A DNA stretch of 64,000 bases. It comes from Microbaculum marinum. GTDB lineage: Bacteria > Pseudomonadota > Alphaproteobacteria > Rhizobiales > Tepidamorphaceae. Positions 26,128 through 34,017 of the stretch are shown piece by piece. The stretch lies in NCBI RefSeq assembly GCF_042646165.1, contig NZ_JBHRTC010000012.1; one strand, given 5' to 3'. Within the stretch, counting starts at the first letter, position 1. Every line of letters begins with the position of its first letter. Under the pieces are notes generated by a model. It searched no databases and was not told where the DNA came from. It was given only the letters and a program-made list of their open reading frames with translations. The position numbers and the translations under genes were made by a program.

Positions 26128-26847
26128 ATGAGCGCACTGTTCGAGGAACTCGACTACCGGCCGACGCCGATCGGCGCGCTGAGCCTGCGTCGCCGGCGCG
26201 ACCCGAAGCTTGGCGTCGACGTGTTCGAGATCAAGCTCGGCGACGAGTACCTGATGTCGAGCCGCTTTACGGCCTCGGAGATCGCGCTCGCCCGGCTGGG
26301 CCTCGCAGGCCTTTCGGGCGACGGGTTCGACGTGGTCGTCGGCGGGCTCGGACTCGGCCATACCGCCAAGGCCGTTCTGGAAGACGGCCGCGTATCCTCG
26401 CTGCTGGTCGTCGACTACCTGCAGGCGGTGATCGACTGGCACAACGAGGGCCTGGTGCCGCTCGGGCCGGAACTGACCGGCGATGCGCGGTGCCGTTTTG
26501 TCCATGGCGACTTCTTCGCGCTGGCGACGGGCGAGGCCGGTTTCGATTCCCGGTCGCCCGGCCGGGTCTTCGATGCGATCCTGCTCGACATCGACCATTC
26601 GCCGGAGTTCCTGCTCGATGCGCAGAACGCTCGGTTCTACGCGCAGGAAGGGCTAAATCGGCTCGCGGCGCATCTGAAGCCCGGCGGCGTATTCGGGCTC
26701 TGGTCCAACGACCGGCCGGACGAAACCTTCCGCACGAAGCTTGCATCGGTTTTCGCCGAGGCGCGCGCCGAAGAAGTGACCTTCGACAATCCGCTGCAGG
26801 ACAAGCCGTTCACGCAGACCGTCTACCTGGCGACAGTCGCGGCCTAG
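26128..26847 (+). CDS. Spermidine-synthase-like (polyamine aminopropyltransferase fold) protein
   Basis: A 239-residue Rossmann methyltransferase-fold protein related to spermidine synthases. Motif I is VVVGGLGLGHTAKAVL, motif II LLVVDYLQAVIDWH, and FDAILLDIDHSPEFLL holds the acidic pair near the catalytic position. The N-terminal beta-strand tetramer part of real spermidine synthases is reduced, and the family is usually annotated only as spermidine-synthase-like. It could act on polyamines or be a different methyltransferase. It follows betC by 64 bp on the same strand and its stop overlaps the convergent acyl-CoA dehydrogenase stop by 4 bp. Confidence 0.8.
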   Translation: MSALFEELDYRPTPIGALSLRRRRDPKLGVDVFEIKLGDEYLMSSRFTASEIALARLGLAGLSGDGFDVVVGGLGLGHTAKAVLEDGRVSSLLVVDYLQAVIDWHNEGLVPLGPELTGDARCRFVHGDFFALATGEAGFDSRSPGRVFDAILLDIDHSPEFLLDAQNARFYAQEGLNRLAAHLKPGGVFGLWSNDRPDETFRTKLASVFAEARAEEVTFDNPLQDKPFTQTVYLATVAA

Positions 26848-27992
26848 CGAAGCGTCTCCCGCGCGATGATCATGCGCTGGATCTCGGAGGTGCCCTCGTA
26901 GATCGTGGTGATGCGGACGTCGCGGGCGAGGCGTTCGAGCGGATAGTCGCGGATGTATCCGGCGCCGCCGTGAAGCTGCAGAGCCGTATAGGTGGCGCGC
27001 TGCGCAGCTTCGGTGGCATAGAGCTTCGCCATGGAGGCGGCCTTGGCGAACGGCGCGCCTGACGCCTTCAGCGCCGCCGCCTGGAGAATCAGCAGCCGCG
27101 CCGCCTCGAGTTCGGTCTCGCGGTCGGCGATCATCCACTGGACGCCCTGCATGTCGGCGATCTTGCGCCCGAACTGCTCGCGCTCCCTGACGTAGCCGAT
27201 GGCCAGATCCATCGCGGCGCGGGCGATGCCGAGCGCCACCGAGGCGATGCCGATGCGCCCGCCGGCCAGCTCGCCGACGGCGATGCGGAAGCCGTCGTTT
27301 ACGTCTCCCATGATGGCCGACGCCGGGATGCGACAGTCCTCGAAGGTCACCGCGTTGGTGGCCGAGCCGGTCTGGCCCATCTTCTTTTCGGCGGGGCCGA
27401 CGATGACGCCCGGCGTGTCCGCCTCAACCAGAAAGCAGGAAATGCCCTTGCCCTTCGGCGCGTCGGGATCGGTCACGGCCCAGACCACGAACAGGCCCGC
27501 GATCTCGCCGCTGGTTATGTAGAGCTTCGAGCCGTTCAGCACCCATCCGTTGCCGTCCATGCGCGCAGACGTGCGCATGCCGGCGGGATCGGAGCCGGCC
27601 CCCGACTCGGTCAGGCAGAATCCCGCCGCGGGCCAGGTGCCGTCGCAGATCTTCGGCAGGTATTCGGCGCGCTGTTCCTCGGAGCCGCAGGCCTGGATGA
27701 TCTCGCCGACCATGTTGGTCACCGACAGGGTCACCGCCGTCGAGGCGCAGCCTTCGGCCAGGGCTTCGATGGCCAGTGCGAAGCCGACCGGACCGGCCTC
27801 CGAGCCGCCGTAGTCGGCGCGCACGTTCAGGCCGCAGAAGCCGTTTTCCGCCAAGAGCTTGAGATTGGAGAGGAACTCCTTCCGCCCTTCGCCGCGATCG
27901 AGCCGCTCCGCCAGCGGTGCGAGACGGTCGGCGGCGATACGGCGCGCCGTATCGCGAATCAGGCGCTTGTCTTCCGTGGGTTGCAGGTCCAT
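26844..27992 (-). CDS. Acyl-CoA dehydrogenase
   Basis: A 382-residue FAD enzyme that makes the 2,3 double bond of acyl-CoAs and passes electrons to ETF. Signature 1 is FCLTESGAGSDPAGMRT; signature 2 lies in the C-terminal helix bundle ending QLHGGAGYIRDYPLERLARDVRITTIYEGTSEIQR, where the Glu of YEGTSE is the catalytic base of short/medium-chain types. The start at 27992 has AGGA seven nt upstream; a TTG at 28010 adds six residues. It may work with the enoyl-CoA hydratases of this window, but it is monocistronic. Chain-length preference unknown. Confidence 0.95.
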   Translation of the reverse strand: MDLQPTEDKRLIRDTARRIAADRLAPLAERLDRGEGRKEFLSNLKLLAENGFCGLNVRADYGGSEAGPVGFALAIEALAEGCASTAVTLSVTNMVGEIIQACGSEEQRAEYLPKICDGTWPAAGFCLTESGAGSDPAGMRTSARMDGNGWVLNGSKLYITSGEIAGLFVVWAVTDPDAPKGKGISCFLVEADTPGVIVGPAEKKMGQTGSATNAVTFEDCRIPASAIMGDVNDGFRIAVGELAGGRIGIASVALGIARAAMDLAIGYVREREQFGRKIADMQGVQWMIADRETELEAARLLILQAAALKASGAPFAKAASMAKLYATEAAQRATYTALQLHGGAGYIRDYPLERLARDVRITTIYEGTSEIQRMIIARETLR

Positions 27993-28084
27993 TGCGGCGT
28001 CCTGGTACAAGGATCGTACCCGGTCTCGGGATGCCGCGTTCTAGTTTGGAAGCGGTGCGTCGGCAACCGTCCGACACATGCTGC

Positions 28085-28108
28085 GCGCTTCGTCGCGCGA
28101 CGAAGCGC
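28085..28108. repeat. Perfect 24-bp palindrome
   Basis: GCGCTTCGTCGC is followed directly by its reverse complement with no spacer. It begins inside the stop codon of the small charged protein and ends about 90 bp upstream of the acyl-CoA dehydrogenase start. With no spacer, the top of an RNA hairpin would be tight, and no T-run follows, so an operator for the dehydrogenase is as likely as a terminator. Confidence 0.6.
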
Positions 28109-28290
28109 TACTTCTTGCCGTCGTCTTTCTCGTCATCGTCCTCGTGGACGGGCTGGGTGATCGACGGCGGGTCGCTGGCGGGAAAGGTATCATCGAGTTC
28201 CTCGTCCAGATCCCGGTCTTCCGCTCGCTTCTTCTGGTCCTTGAGGCGGTCCTTCTCGCTCTTCCTGGTCAGGCGCTCGATATCCTTCAT
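28108..28290 (-). CDS. Small highly charged protein with FPASDPPS motif
   Basis: A 60-residue protein, largely Lys/Arg/Glu/Asp, with the motif DEELDDTFPASDPPSITQP near residue 30. This motif is familiar from many short proteobacterial hypotheticals (LDEALEETFPASDPPS type), often stress-induced; the function is unknown. The ATG at 28290 has AAGGAG six nt upstream, better than the ATG at 28305. No signal or membrane helix; probably disordered outside the motif. It sits between the acyl-CoA dehydrogenase and the DMT exporters, alone on its strand unit. Confidence 0.8.
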   Translation of the reverse strand: MKDIERLTRKSEKDRLKDQKKRAEDRDLDEELDDTFPASDPPSITQPVHEDDDEKDDGKK

Positions 28291-28416
28291 GTCAGTCTCC
28301 TTCATCGGCCTCGTCCCGGCATCATCGTGCCGGAGTCACCGTTTCGCAAGAACCGGGTGGGTGCCGCCGGCACAACCGACTAGAAACGCGCCGCTCACCA
28401 ATAAGGTTCGCCTGGC

Positions 28417-29352
28417 ATGAACAAAATCTCGGCCCCGATGGGAGCCGTCGAATGGGCGCTGCTTCTTGTCCTGTCTCTCTTGTGGGGCGGCTCGTTCCTG
28501 TTCGCCAAGGTGGCGGTCGGGGAGCTGCCGCCGCTCACGGTGGCGTTTCTCCGCGTGTCGATCGCGGCGGCAACGCTGGTGGCGATCGTGCGCATTCGCG
28601 GGCTCGGCATGCCGTCGGGGCGGGAGTGGCTGCCGTTCCTGGTGATGGGGACGATCAACAACGTGATCCCCTTCGGGTTGCTGTTCTGGGCGATGACGCA
28701 GGTGACGAGCGGCCTGGCGGCGATCCTGAACGCGACGACGCCGCTCTTCACCGTGCTTTGCGCGCATGTCCTGACGGCGGACGAAAGAATGACCCCGCAA
28801 AAGCTCGCCGGCGTGCTGATCGGACTGGGCGGGGTGGCGGTCATGATCGGCCTCGACACGCTGTCCGGACTAGGCCTCGACGTGCTGGCGCAGCTCGCCT
28901 GCGTCGGCGCAGCGGTTTCCTATGCGTTCGCGACGATCTGGGGCCGGCGCCTGTCCGGCCGGCCGCCGCTGGTCGTCGCCGCGGGACAGGTGACGTCGTC
29001 GAGCATCCTGCTGCTGCCGATCATCCTCGTCGTCGATACGCCGTGGCGGCTTTCGGCGCCGTCCGCCGCGACGGCCGGGGCGATCCTGGCGCTGGCGCTG
29101 GCCGCCACCGCACTCGCCTACCTGATCTACTTCCGCATACTGCAGACGGCCGGGTCCACCAATCTGTCGCTGGTGACCTTCCTGATCCCCGTAAGCGCCC
29201 TGGCGCTCGGCGCCCTGCTGCTCGGCGAGACGGTCACGGCCTCGAACCTTGCGGGAATGGTGCTGATCGGCATCGGGCTGGCCGCGATCGATGGCCGCCC
29301 TTTCAGCGCCATTCGCGCTGTCGCCGCCGGCCGCCGCGTCCGGGCGCGCTGA
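28417..29352 (+). CDS. DMT-family (EamA) transporter 1
   Basis: A 311-residue inner-membrane protein with ten helices in two EamA repeats. Repeat one starts LLVLSLLWGGSFLFAKVAVGELPPL; the second contains ATALAYLIYFRILQTAGSTNLSLVTFL, the usual export-family pattern (W-G-x-x-F and a P-V/I near helix 9). Members export amino acids, nucleobases or drugs. It is the first of two tandem paralogs, 94 bp apart, sharing long identical runs such as SGLAAILNATTPLFTV. Substrate unknown. Confidence 0.9.
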   Translation: MNKISAPMGAVEWALLLVLSLLWGGSFLFAKVAVGELPPLTVAFLRVSIAAATLVAIVRIRGLGMPSGREWLPFLVMGTINNVIPFGLLFWAMTQVTSGLAAILNATTPLFTVLCAHVLTADERMTPQKLAGVLIGLGGVAVMIGLDTLSGLGLDVLAQLACVGAAVSYAFATIWGRRLSGRPPLVVAAGQVTSSSILLLPIILVVDTPWRLSAPSAATAGAILALALAATALAYLIYFRILQTAGSTNLSLVTFLIPVSALALGALLLGETVTASNLAGMVLIGIGLAAIDGRPFSAIRAVAAGRRVRAR

Positions 29353-29446
29353 CAGGCGACATTTGCGCCCGAGCAATGGACAGCACACCCGGATGCGGGT
29401 ATCGGGCTGGCCGGTGCGTGGGCGCGACAGGACTGCGGGCAGGGCC

Positions 29447-30376
29447 GTGACGACGATCTCCCGGGAGATGGGGCTGACCGACTGGGCGAGCATCGTGATG
29501 CTCTCGATCCTGTGGGGCGGATCCTACTTCTTCGTCGGTGTGGCGGTCGCGGACATCAATCCGTTCCTGATCGTCTTCGGCCGGGTGGCGATCGGGGCCC
29601 TGGTGCTGGGCTGCGCGGTGCGCCTGGCGGGGGTGCGGATGCCGATGACGGTCGCCTACTGGCGGCCGCTCTTCATGATGTCGATCCTCAACAACATCGT
29701 TCCCTGGACGCTGATCACCTGGGGGCAGACCGAAATCGCCAGCGGGCTTGCCGCGATCCTCAACGCGACGACGCCTCTGTTCACCGTCGTTCTGGCGAAC
29801 AGGTTCACCGCCGACGAGAAGCTCACGCCCGGCAAGATCGCAGGTATTGCCATCGGCATCGCCGGCGTCGTCGTGCTGATCGGCCCGGACGCGCTGCAGG
29901 GGCTGGGAACGGCGATCCTGGCGCAGGTCGCCATGCTGCTGGCGAGCTTCCCCTATGCGATGTCCAGCGTCTTCGCCCGGCGCTTCCATGATCGGCCGCC
30001 GGTCGCCTCGGCAGCCGGCCAGATGATCTGCTCGACGGTCCTCATGGTGCCGCCCGTGCTGGCGTTCGCGCCGCCCTGGGCGCAGGCCGTTCCCGGCCCG
30101 GCCTCGATCGCGGCCATCCTGTGCCTGGGCGTGCTGTCGACGGCCTTCGGATACCTGCTGGTGTTCCGGATCCTGCGCAGCGCCGGCGCCACGAACTTTT
30201 CGCTGGTGACGTTTCTGCTGCCGGTGACGGCCGTCGTGCTTGGCTACATGCTGCTCGGCGAGCGGCTCGATCCGCGCGTCTTTGCCGGCGCCGGCCTGAT
30301 CGGGCTGGGGCTGGCGGCGATCGACGGCCGGCCGGCGGCGATGCTGAGGCGCGGGTTGCGGGGAAGCCGCAGCTAA
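29447..30376 (+). CDS. DMT-family (EamA) transporter 2
   Basis: A 309-residue paralog of the preceding transporter with the same ten-helix, two-repeat layout (SILWGGSYFFVGVAVADINPF and LLVFRILRSAGATNFSLVTFLLPV). A GTG at 29447 is taken as start; an in-frame ATG at 29468 lies directly behind GGGAG, too close for a ribosome site. The tandem pair likely arose by duplication; sequence drift is uniform along the protein, so both copies look functional. The two may have different export substrates or form a heteromer (inference). Confidence 0.88.
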   Translation: MTTISREMGLTDWASIVMLSILWGGSYFFVGVAVADINPFLIVFGRVAIGALVLGCAVRLAGVRMPMTVAYWRPLFMMSILNNIVPWTLITWGQTEIASGLAAILNATTPLFTVVLANRFTADEKLTPGKIAGIAIGIAGVVVLIGPDALQGLGTAILAQVAMLLASFPYAMSSVFARRFHDRPPVASAAGQMICSTVLMVPPVLAFAPPWAQAVPGPASIAAILCLGVLSTAFGYLLVFRILRSAGATNFSLVTFLLPVTAVVLGYMLLGERLDPRVFAGAGLIGLGLAAIDGRPAAMLRRGLRGSRS

Positions 30377-30484
30377 GCAGGATCGAACCAGACGCGCTGG
30401 ATTAGCTTTTACTTAGTCAATATAGTTCGAGCATGGTTTGCGGGCCGCGGCGGACGGCCCGGTGCCTTTGCCTGAGGGAATGCC

Positions 30485-32581
30485 TTGCCGGAACGTCTTC
30501 TCGAGGACTTTGCGGAACTTATGTCGGATTGGTTCTGGGAAATGGACCAAGACTATCGCTTCTCCTATTTCTCGGCAAACCTGATCACCGCCACCGGCGT
30601 GTCGCCGCACGAGGGGATCGGGAAAAGCCGGCTGGAAATCGCCCTGAATGCCGAGAACCGCGAATTCTGGCAGGCTCACATCGATGATCTGCTGGCCAAG
30701 CGGCCGTTTCGCGACCTGGTATATCCCTTCCAGCGCAACGACGGCGCCGTCCGCTGGTTCCGGGTGAGCGGCGAGCCGATCTTCGAGGCGGACGGTACGT
30801 TTCGCGGCTATCGCGGCGTAGGCGCCGATGTCACCGCCGAGCATGAAGCCCATCAGAAGCTGTCCCAGGCGCTCGAGGACCTGCGCCAGGCCAACAATCG
30901 CCTCGAAGCCCAGAACACCCGCTTCGGCACGGCCATTGACAACATGTCGCTGGGCCTGTCGATGTTCGACGAGAACTTCCGCCTGATCGTCTGCAATCGC
31001 CGCTACGCGGAGATGTATGCCCTTCCCGAGGAACTCACCCAGCCGGGCACCGCGCTGGAGGATATTCTCGAGTACCGGGTCTCGTCCGGCCGGTACCACG
31101 GCACCGATCCCGACAGGTTTCTGCACGAACGGCAGGTGGCGGTCGGCCGGGACCGGTGGGAGTCGATCGACGAGTTCGCCGACGGCACCGTCTATCGCGT
31201 CTCGCACACGCGAATTCCCAGCGGCGGCTCGGTGGCGACGCACGAAGACATAACCGCCCGGCGCCGCGCGGAGCAGAAGATCGCCCACATGGCCCGTCAC
31301 GACAACCTGACAGGGCTGCCGAACCGGCTGCTGCTCAGCGAGCAGCTCGAGGTGGCGCTGGAGCGGGCGCGCGACGGCGACGGGTTCGCCCTGCTGTGCC
31401 TGGACCTCGACAATTTCAAGGCGGTGAACGACTCACTCGGCCATCCGGCCGGCGACGCGCTGCTGCAGGCGGTGACCCGCCGCCTGCAGGTCTGCGTCCG
31501 CGACACCGACATGATCGCCCGGCTGGGCGGCGACGAGTTCGCGATCCTGCAGTCGAGCTGCCAGGGCCCGGAGTCGGCCAGCATCCTAGCGCGCCGGATC
31601 ATCGAGGTCCTGAGCGCCGCCTTCACCCTCGACGGCCAGCAGGTGCTCGTCGGCGCCAGCATCGGGATTGCCCTTGCCCCCGATCACGGCGAGGTGGCCG
31701 AGCAGCTTCTAAAGCATGCAGACCTGGCCCTGTACCGCGCCAAGGACGCAGGCCGCCGGGCCTACCGCTTCTTCGAGACCGAGATGGAATCGCGGCTCAG
31801 GAACCGCCGCGAACTCGAGGTCGATCTGCGCCAGGCGATGGTGACGGGCGAATTCGAGATCTTCTACCAGCCGATCGTCAGCCTCGCGACGGGCCACATC
31901 AGCGGCGTGGAGGCCCTGTTGCGCTGGCGTCATCCGCGCGAGGGGCTGAAGCTGCCGGGCAGCTTCGTGCCGCTGTGCGAGGAGATCGGCCTGATCGTGC
32001 CGCTTGGCGACTGGGTCGTGCGCCAGGCGTGCCGCGACGTCGCCTGGCTGTCGGACCATCTGGGTATCGCCATCAACCTGTCTTCGGTCCAGTTCAAGCA
32101 GCACGGCATCGTCTCGACGGTTACCCAGGCCTTGAGCCATGCCAATCTCGATCCGGCGCGGCTGGAACTGGAGATCACCGAATCCGTGCTGCTGCTGGAG
32201 AGCGAGGAGACGCTGGACGCCCTTCACCAGCTCCGCGACATCGGGGTGCGCATCTCCATGGACGATTTCGGGACCGGCTACTCCTCGCTGAGCTACCTGC
32301 GCCGCTTCCCGTTCGACCGCATCAAGATCGACCGCTCCTTCATCCAGGGCGTCGAGGCGCAGGCCGACTGCCGCGCGATCATCCGGGCCGTATCCTCGCT
32401 CGGCACCGACCTCGGCATCGATACGACCGCGGAAGGCGTCGAGACGAAAGAGCAGCTTCGCGCGCTGATCGACGAGGGCGTCACCGAGGTGCAGGGGTTC
32501 CTGTTCAGCCGGCCGGTGCCGCTCGACGAGATCCGCACCCTGCTGGTCAATTCCGGCGACATGGTCGGCGCCGCGGCCTAG
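30485..32581 (+). CDS. PAS-PAS-GGDEF-EAL cyclic-di-GMP protein
   Basis: A 698-residue signalling protein with no membrane segment. It has two PAS domains (residues about 12-120 and 145-260; the second starts FGTAIDNMSLGLSMFDENFRL), then a diguanylate cyclase domain with intact GGDEF at 348-352 and the inhibitory RxxD site at 339-342, then a phosphodiesterase domain with EAL at 476-478, DDFGTG at 593-598 and the other catalytic acids (ITES, IKID, AEGVE, EVQGF). Both halves look competent, so the PAS input may switch between making and breaking c-di-GMP. TTG start with GAGGGA five nt upstream. Confidence 0.95.
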   Translation: MPERLLEDFAELMSDWFWEMDQDYRFSYFSANLITATGVSPHEGIGKSRLEIALNAENREFWQAHIDDLLAKRPFRDLVYPFQRNDGAVRWFRVSGEPIFEADGTFRGYRGVGADVTAEHEAHQKLSQALEDLRQANNRLEAQNTRFGTAIDNMSLGLSMFDENFRLIVCNRRYAEMYALPEELTQPGTALEDILEYRVSSGRYHGTDPDRFLHERQVAVGRDRWESIDEFADGTVYRVSHTRIPSGGSVATHEDITARRRAEQKIAHMARHDNLTGLPNRLLLSEQLEVALERARDGDGFALLCLDLDNFKAVNDSLGHPAGDALLQAVTRRLQVCVRDTDMIARLGGDEFAILQSSCQGPESASILARRIIEVLSAAFTLDGQQVLVGASIGIALAPDHGEVAEQLLKHADLALYRAKDAGRRAYRFFETEMESRLRNRRELEVDLRQAMVTGEFEIFYQPIVSLATGHISGVEALLRWRHPREGLKLPGSFVPLCEEIGLIVPLGDWVVRQACRDVAWLSDHLGIAINLSSVQFKQHGIVSTVTQALSHANLDPARLELEITESVLLLESEETLDALHQLRDIGVRISMDDFGTGYSSLSYLRRFPFDRIKIDRSFIQGVEAQADCRAIIRAVSSLGTDLGIDTTAEGVETKEQLRALIDEGVTEVQGFLFSRPVPLDEIRTLLVNSGDMVGAAA

Positions 32582-33218
32582 GCAACCGTGGCGCTCGGGT
32601 GCCAGATCGGGCGGTAGCCGGCCGCAAGCGCGGCGATCGTCGCAGGCGGGGTGACGACGACGGCCGGACCGCCGGCGGGCCGCGGCAGCGAAGGGCCGTA
32701 TCCCCCGAGCGACCACGNNNNNNNNNNNNNNNNNNNNNNNNNNNNNNNNNNNNNNNNNNNNNNNNNNNNNNNNNNNNNNNNNNNNNNNNNNNNNNNNNNN
32801 NNNNNNNNNNNNNNNNNNNNNNNNNNNNNNGACCGTCGAGCCGCTGGGCGTGCAGGACGGCGTCCATCTCCGGGGCGCGCAGCCGCATCGTGCGGCCGGA
32901 GCCCGCGGCGAAGGCTTCCGCGAAGGACACGGCGTCGCTGCGGCGGCACTCGAAGCATGGCCGGTGGCCGGCTGCCAGGGCCGTCACCTCGTCCAGGAAG
33001 AACAGCTCGGTATAGCCGTCGCCCCAGACCGCCCGGCGGCGGTTCCTGAACTCGAGCACGCAGACGATCCATTGTCGCGACGCCCAGCGGCGACGGCCGA
33101 CGGTGCGGGTCGCAGGGTCGTGAAACCGGCCGCCGCGGTTGCCGAACACGGTTCCGCGCGCGTCTGCGGCAACCAGTTCGCCGGAGGGCGTCACCCGGTT
33201 CTGCAGCGGCGATCTCAC
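32578..33218 (-). CDS. Conserved hypothetical protein interrupted by the assembly gap
   Basis: Before the gap the frame starts at a GTG overlapping the upstream stop (GTGA) and reads RSPLQNRVTPSGELVAADAR, then WASRQWIVCVLEFRNRRRAV, GYTELFFLDEVTALAAGHRP and CFECRRSDAVSFAEAFA, ending MDAVLHAQRLDG at the N-run. After the gap the compatible end is in another frame: GGYGPSLPRPAGGPAVVVTP and ATIAALAAGYRPIWHPSA. Both parts look like one conserved alphaproteobacterial protein with a CxxC-like CFECRR motif, function unknown to me. Its stop overlaps that of the c-di-GMP gene by 3 bp (convergent). The frame change is an assembly matter, not a pseudogene sign. Confidence 0.75.
32718..32830. other. Assembly gap (N-run)
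   Basis: 113 undetermined bases inside the following hypothetical gene. The reading frame before and after the gap does not match at this length, which most simply means the true gap length differs from the number of Ns. Confidence 0.99.
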
Positions 33219-33832
33219 CAGAGATCGACCTCCTTGCCCTGTTCGCGCAGCCGCTCGCCCTTCTGCTGCAGGAAGCGCTGGAAGGGCTCGTCCCGCCAGG
33301 CGCCGCTGTCGACGAACTCGAACATAGACAGGAAGTGGAACGGCTTGAAATATCCGGGCAGGCGGGCCGACTCGACGGTGTTCCCGGGCTTTCCCGCCAC
33401 ATCGGCGTCGGCTGCGAAGAACACCAGCGTGGGTGTGAAGTTGACGCCCCATTTGCGCGCCAGCGCCTTTTCCTCCATCTGCTCGCCGTCGAAGTCCGTG
33501 ACCTCGCGCGATCCCCACATGTCGAGCTGGATGACGTTGAAATGGTCGCTGACGAAGTCGGCGATCTGCGGATCGGCGAAATTCACCCGGTGCATCTCCC
33601 GGCAGTACGGGCAACCGCGCTGCTCGAAGATGACGACGAGTCCCTTGCCCTCGGCGGCCGCCTCGGCGTGATCGTCGGCAAATTCGAGGAAGGTCTCGAT
33701 GAAGAAGGGCTGCGTGAACAGTCCGTTGTCGGCGACGGCGGGCTCGTCGGAGGCAAGCGCTGCCGGCATCGCGAGCCACAGCAGACCCTGAATGGCCGCC
33801 GCCCCGAGAACCGTCCTGCGCGTGATCGTCAT
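33215..33832 (-). CDS. Periplasmic thioredoxin-fold protein (SoxW/DsbD-gamma-like)
   Basis: A 205-residue exported protein. The N-terminus TITRRTVLGAAAIQGLLWLA has a twin Arg and a hydrophobic core typical of Tat or Sec signals, ending ALASDE. The thioredoxin active site is CPYC at 74-77 (IFEQRGCPYCREMHRVNF), and the cis-Pro loop is NFTPTLVFF. SoxW-type proteins reduce disulfides in the periplasm. GGGAGGAG precedes the ATG at 33832, which is preferred over the long upstream frame. Its stop overlaps the start of the gapped hypothetical gene by 4 bp, so the two are translationally coupled and may share a redox task. Confidence 0.88.
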   Translation of the reverse strand: MTITRRTVLGAAAIQGLLWLAMPAALASDEPAVADNGLFTQPFFIETFLEFADDHAEAAAEGKGLVVIFEQRGCPYCREMHRVNFADPQIADFVSDHFNVIQLDMWGSREVTDFDGEQMEEKALARKWGVNFTPTLVFFAADADVAGKPGNTVESARLPGYFKPFHFLSMFEFVDSGAWRDEPFQRFLQQKGERLREQGKEVDLW

Positions 33833-34017
33833 GGCACTCCTCCCTGGGGGCCGGTTTGTGGGGGAGGGCGGATTGTGGGCCCTGCCGGGTCGGGGCACAA
33901 GGCGAGCGCGGAGGAATTCCGTCGCGCACGGTTTGTTGAGTTCGCGGGTTACGTGCCGTAAATGCGGTAGTGAGGGCGAGGGTGAACGGCACGCTGATTC
34001 CGGTGGAGCAGGAAACG

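Noticed and set aside
32578..33218. Frameshifted pseudogene
   Set aside because: The frame change coincides exactly with the N-run, so an uncertain gap length explains it; both sides keep good coding sequence and the overlapping start and stop signals are intact.
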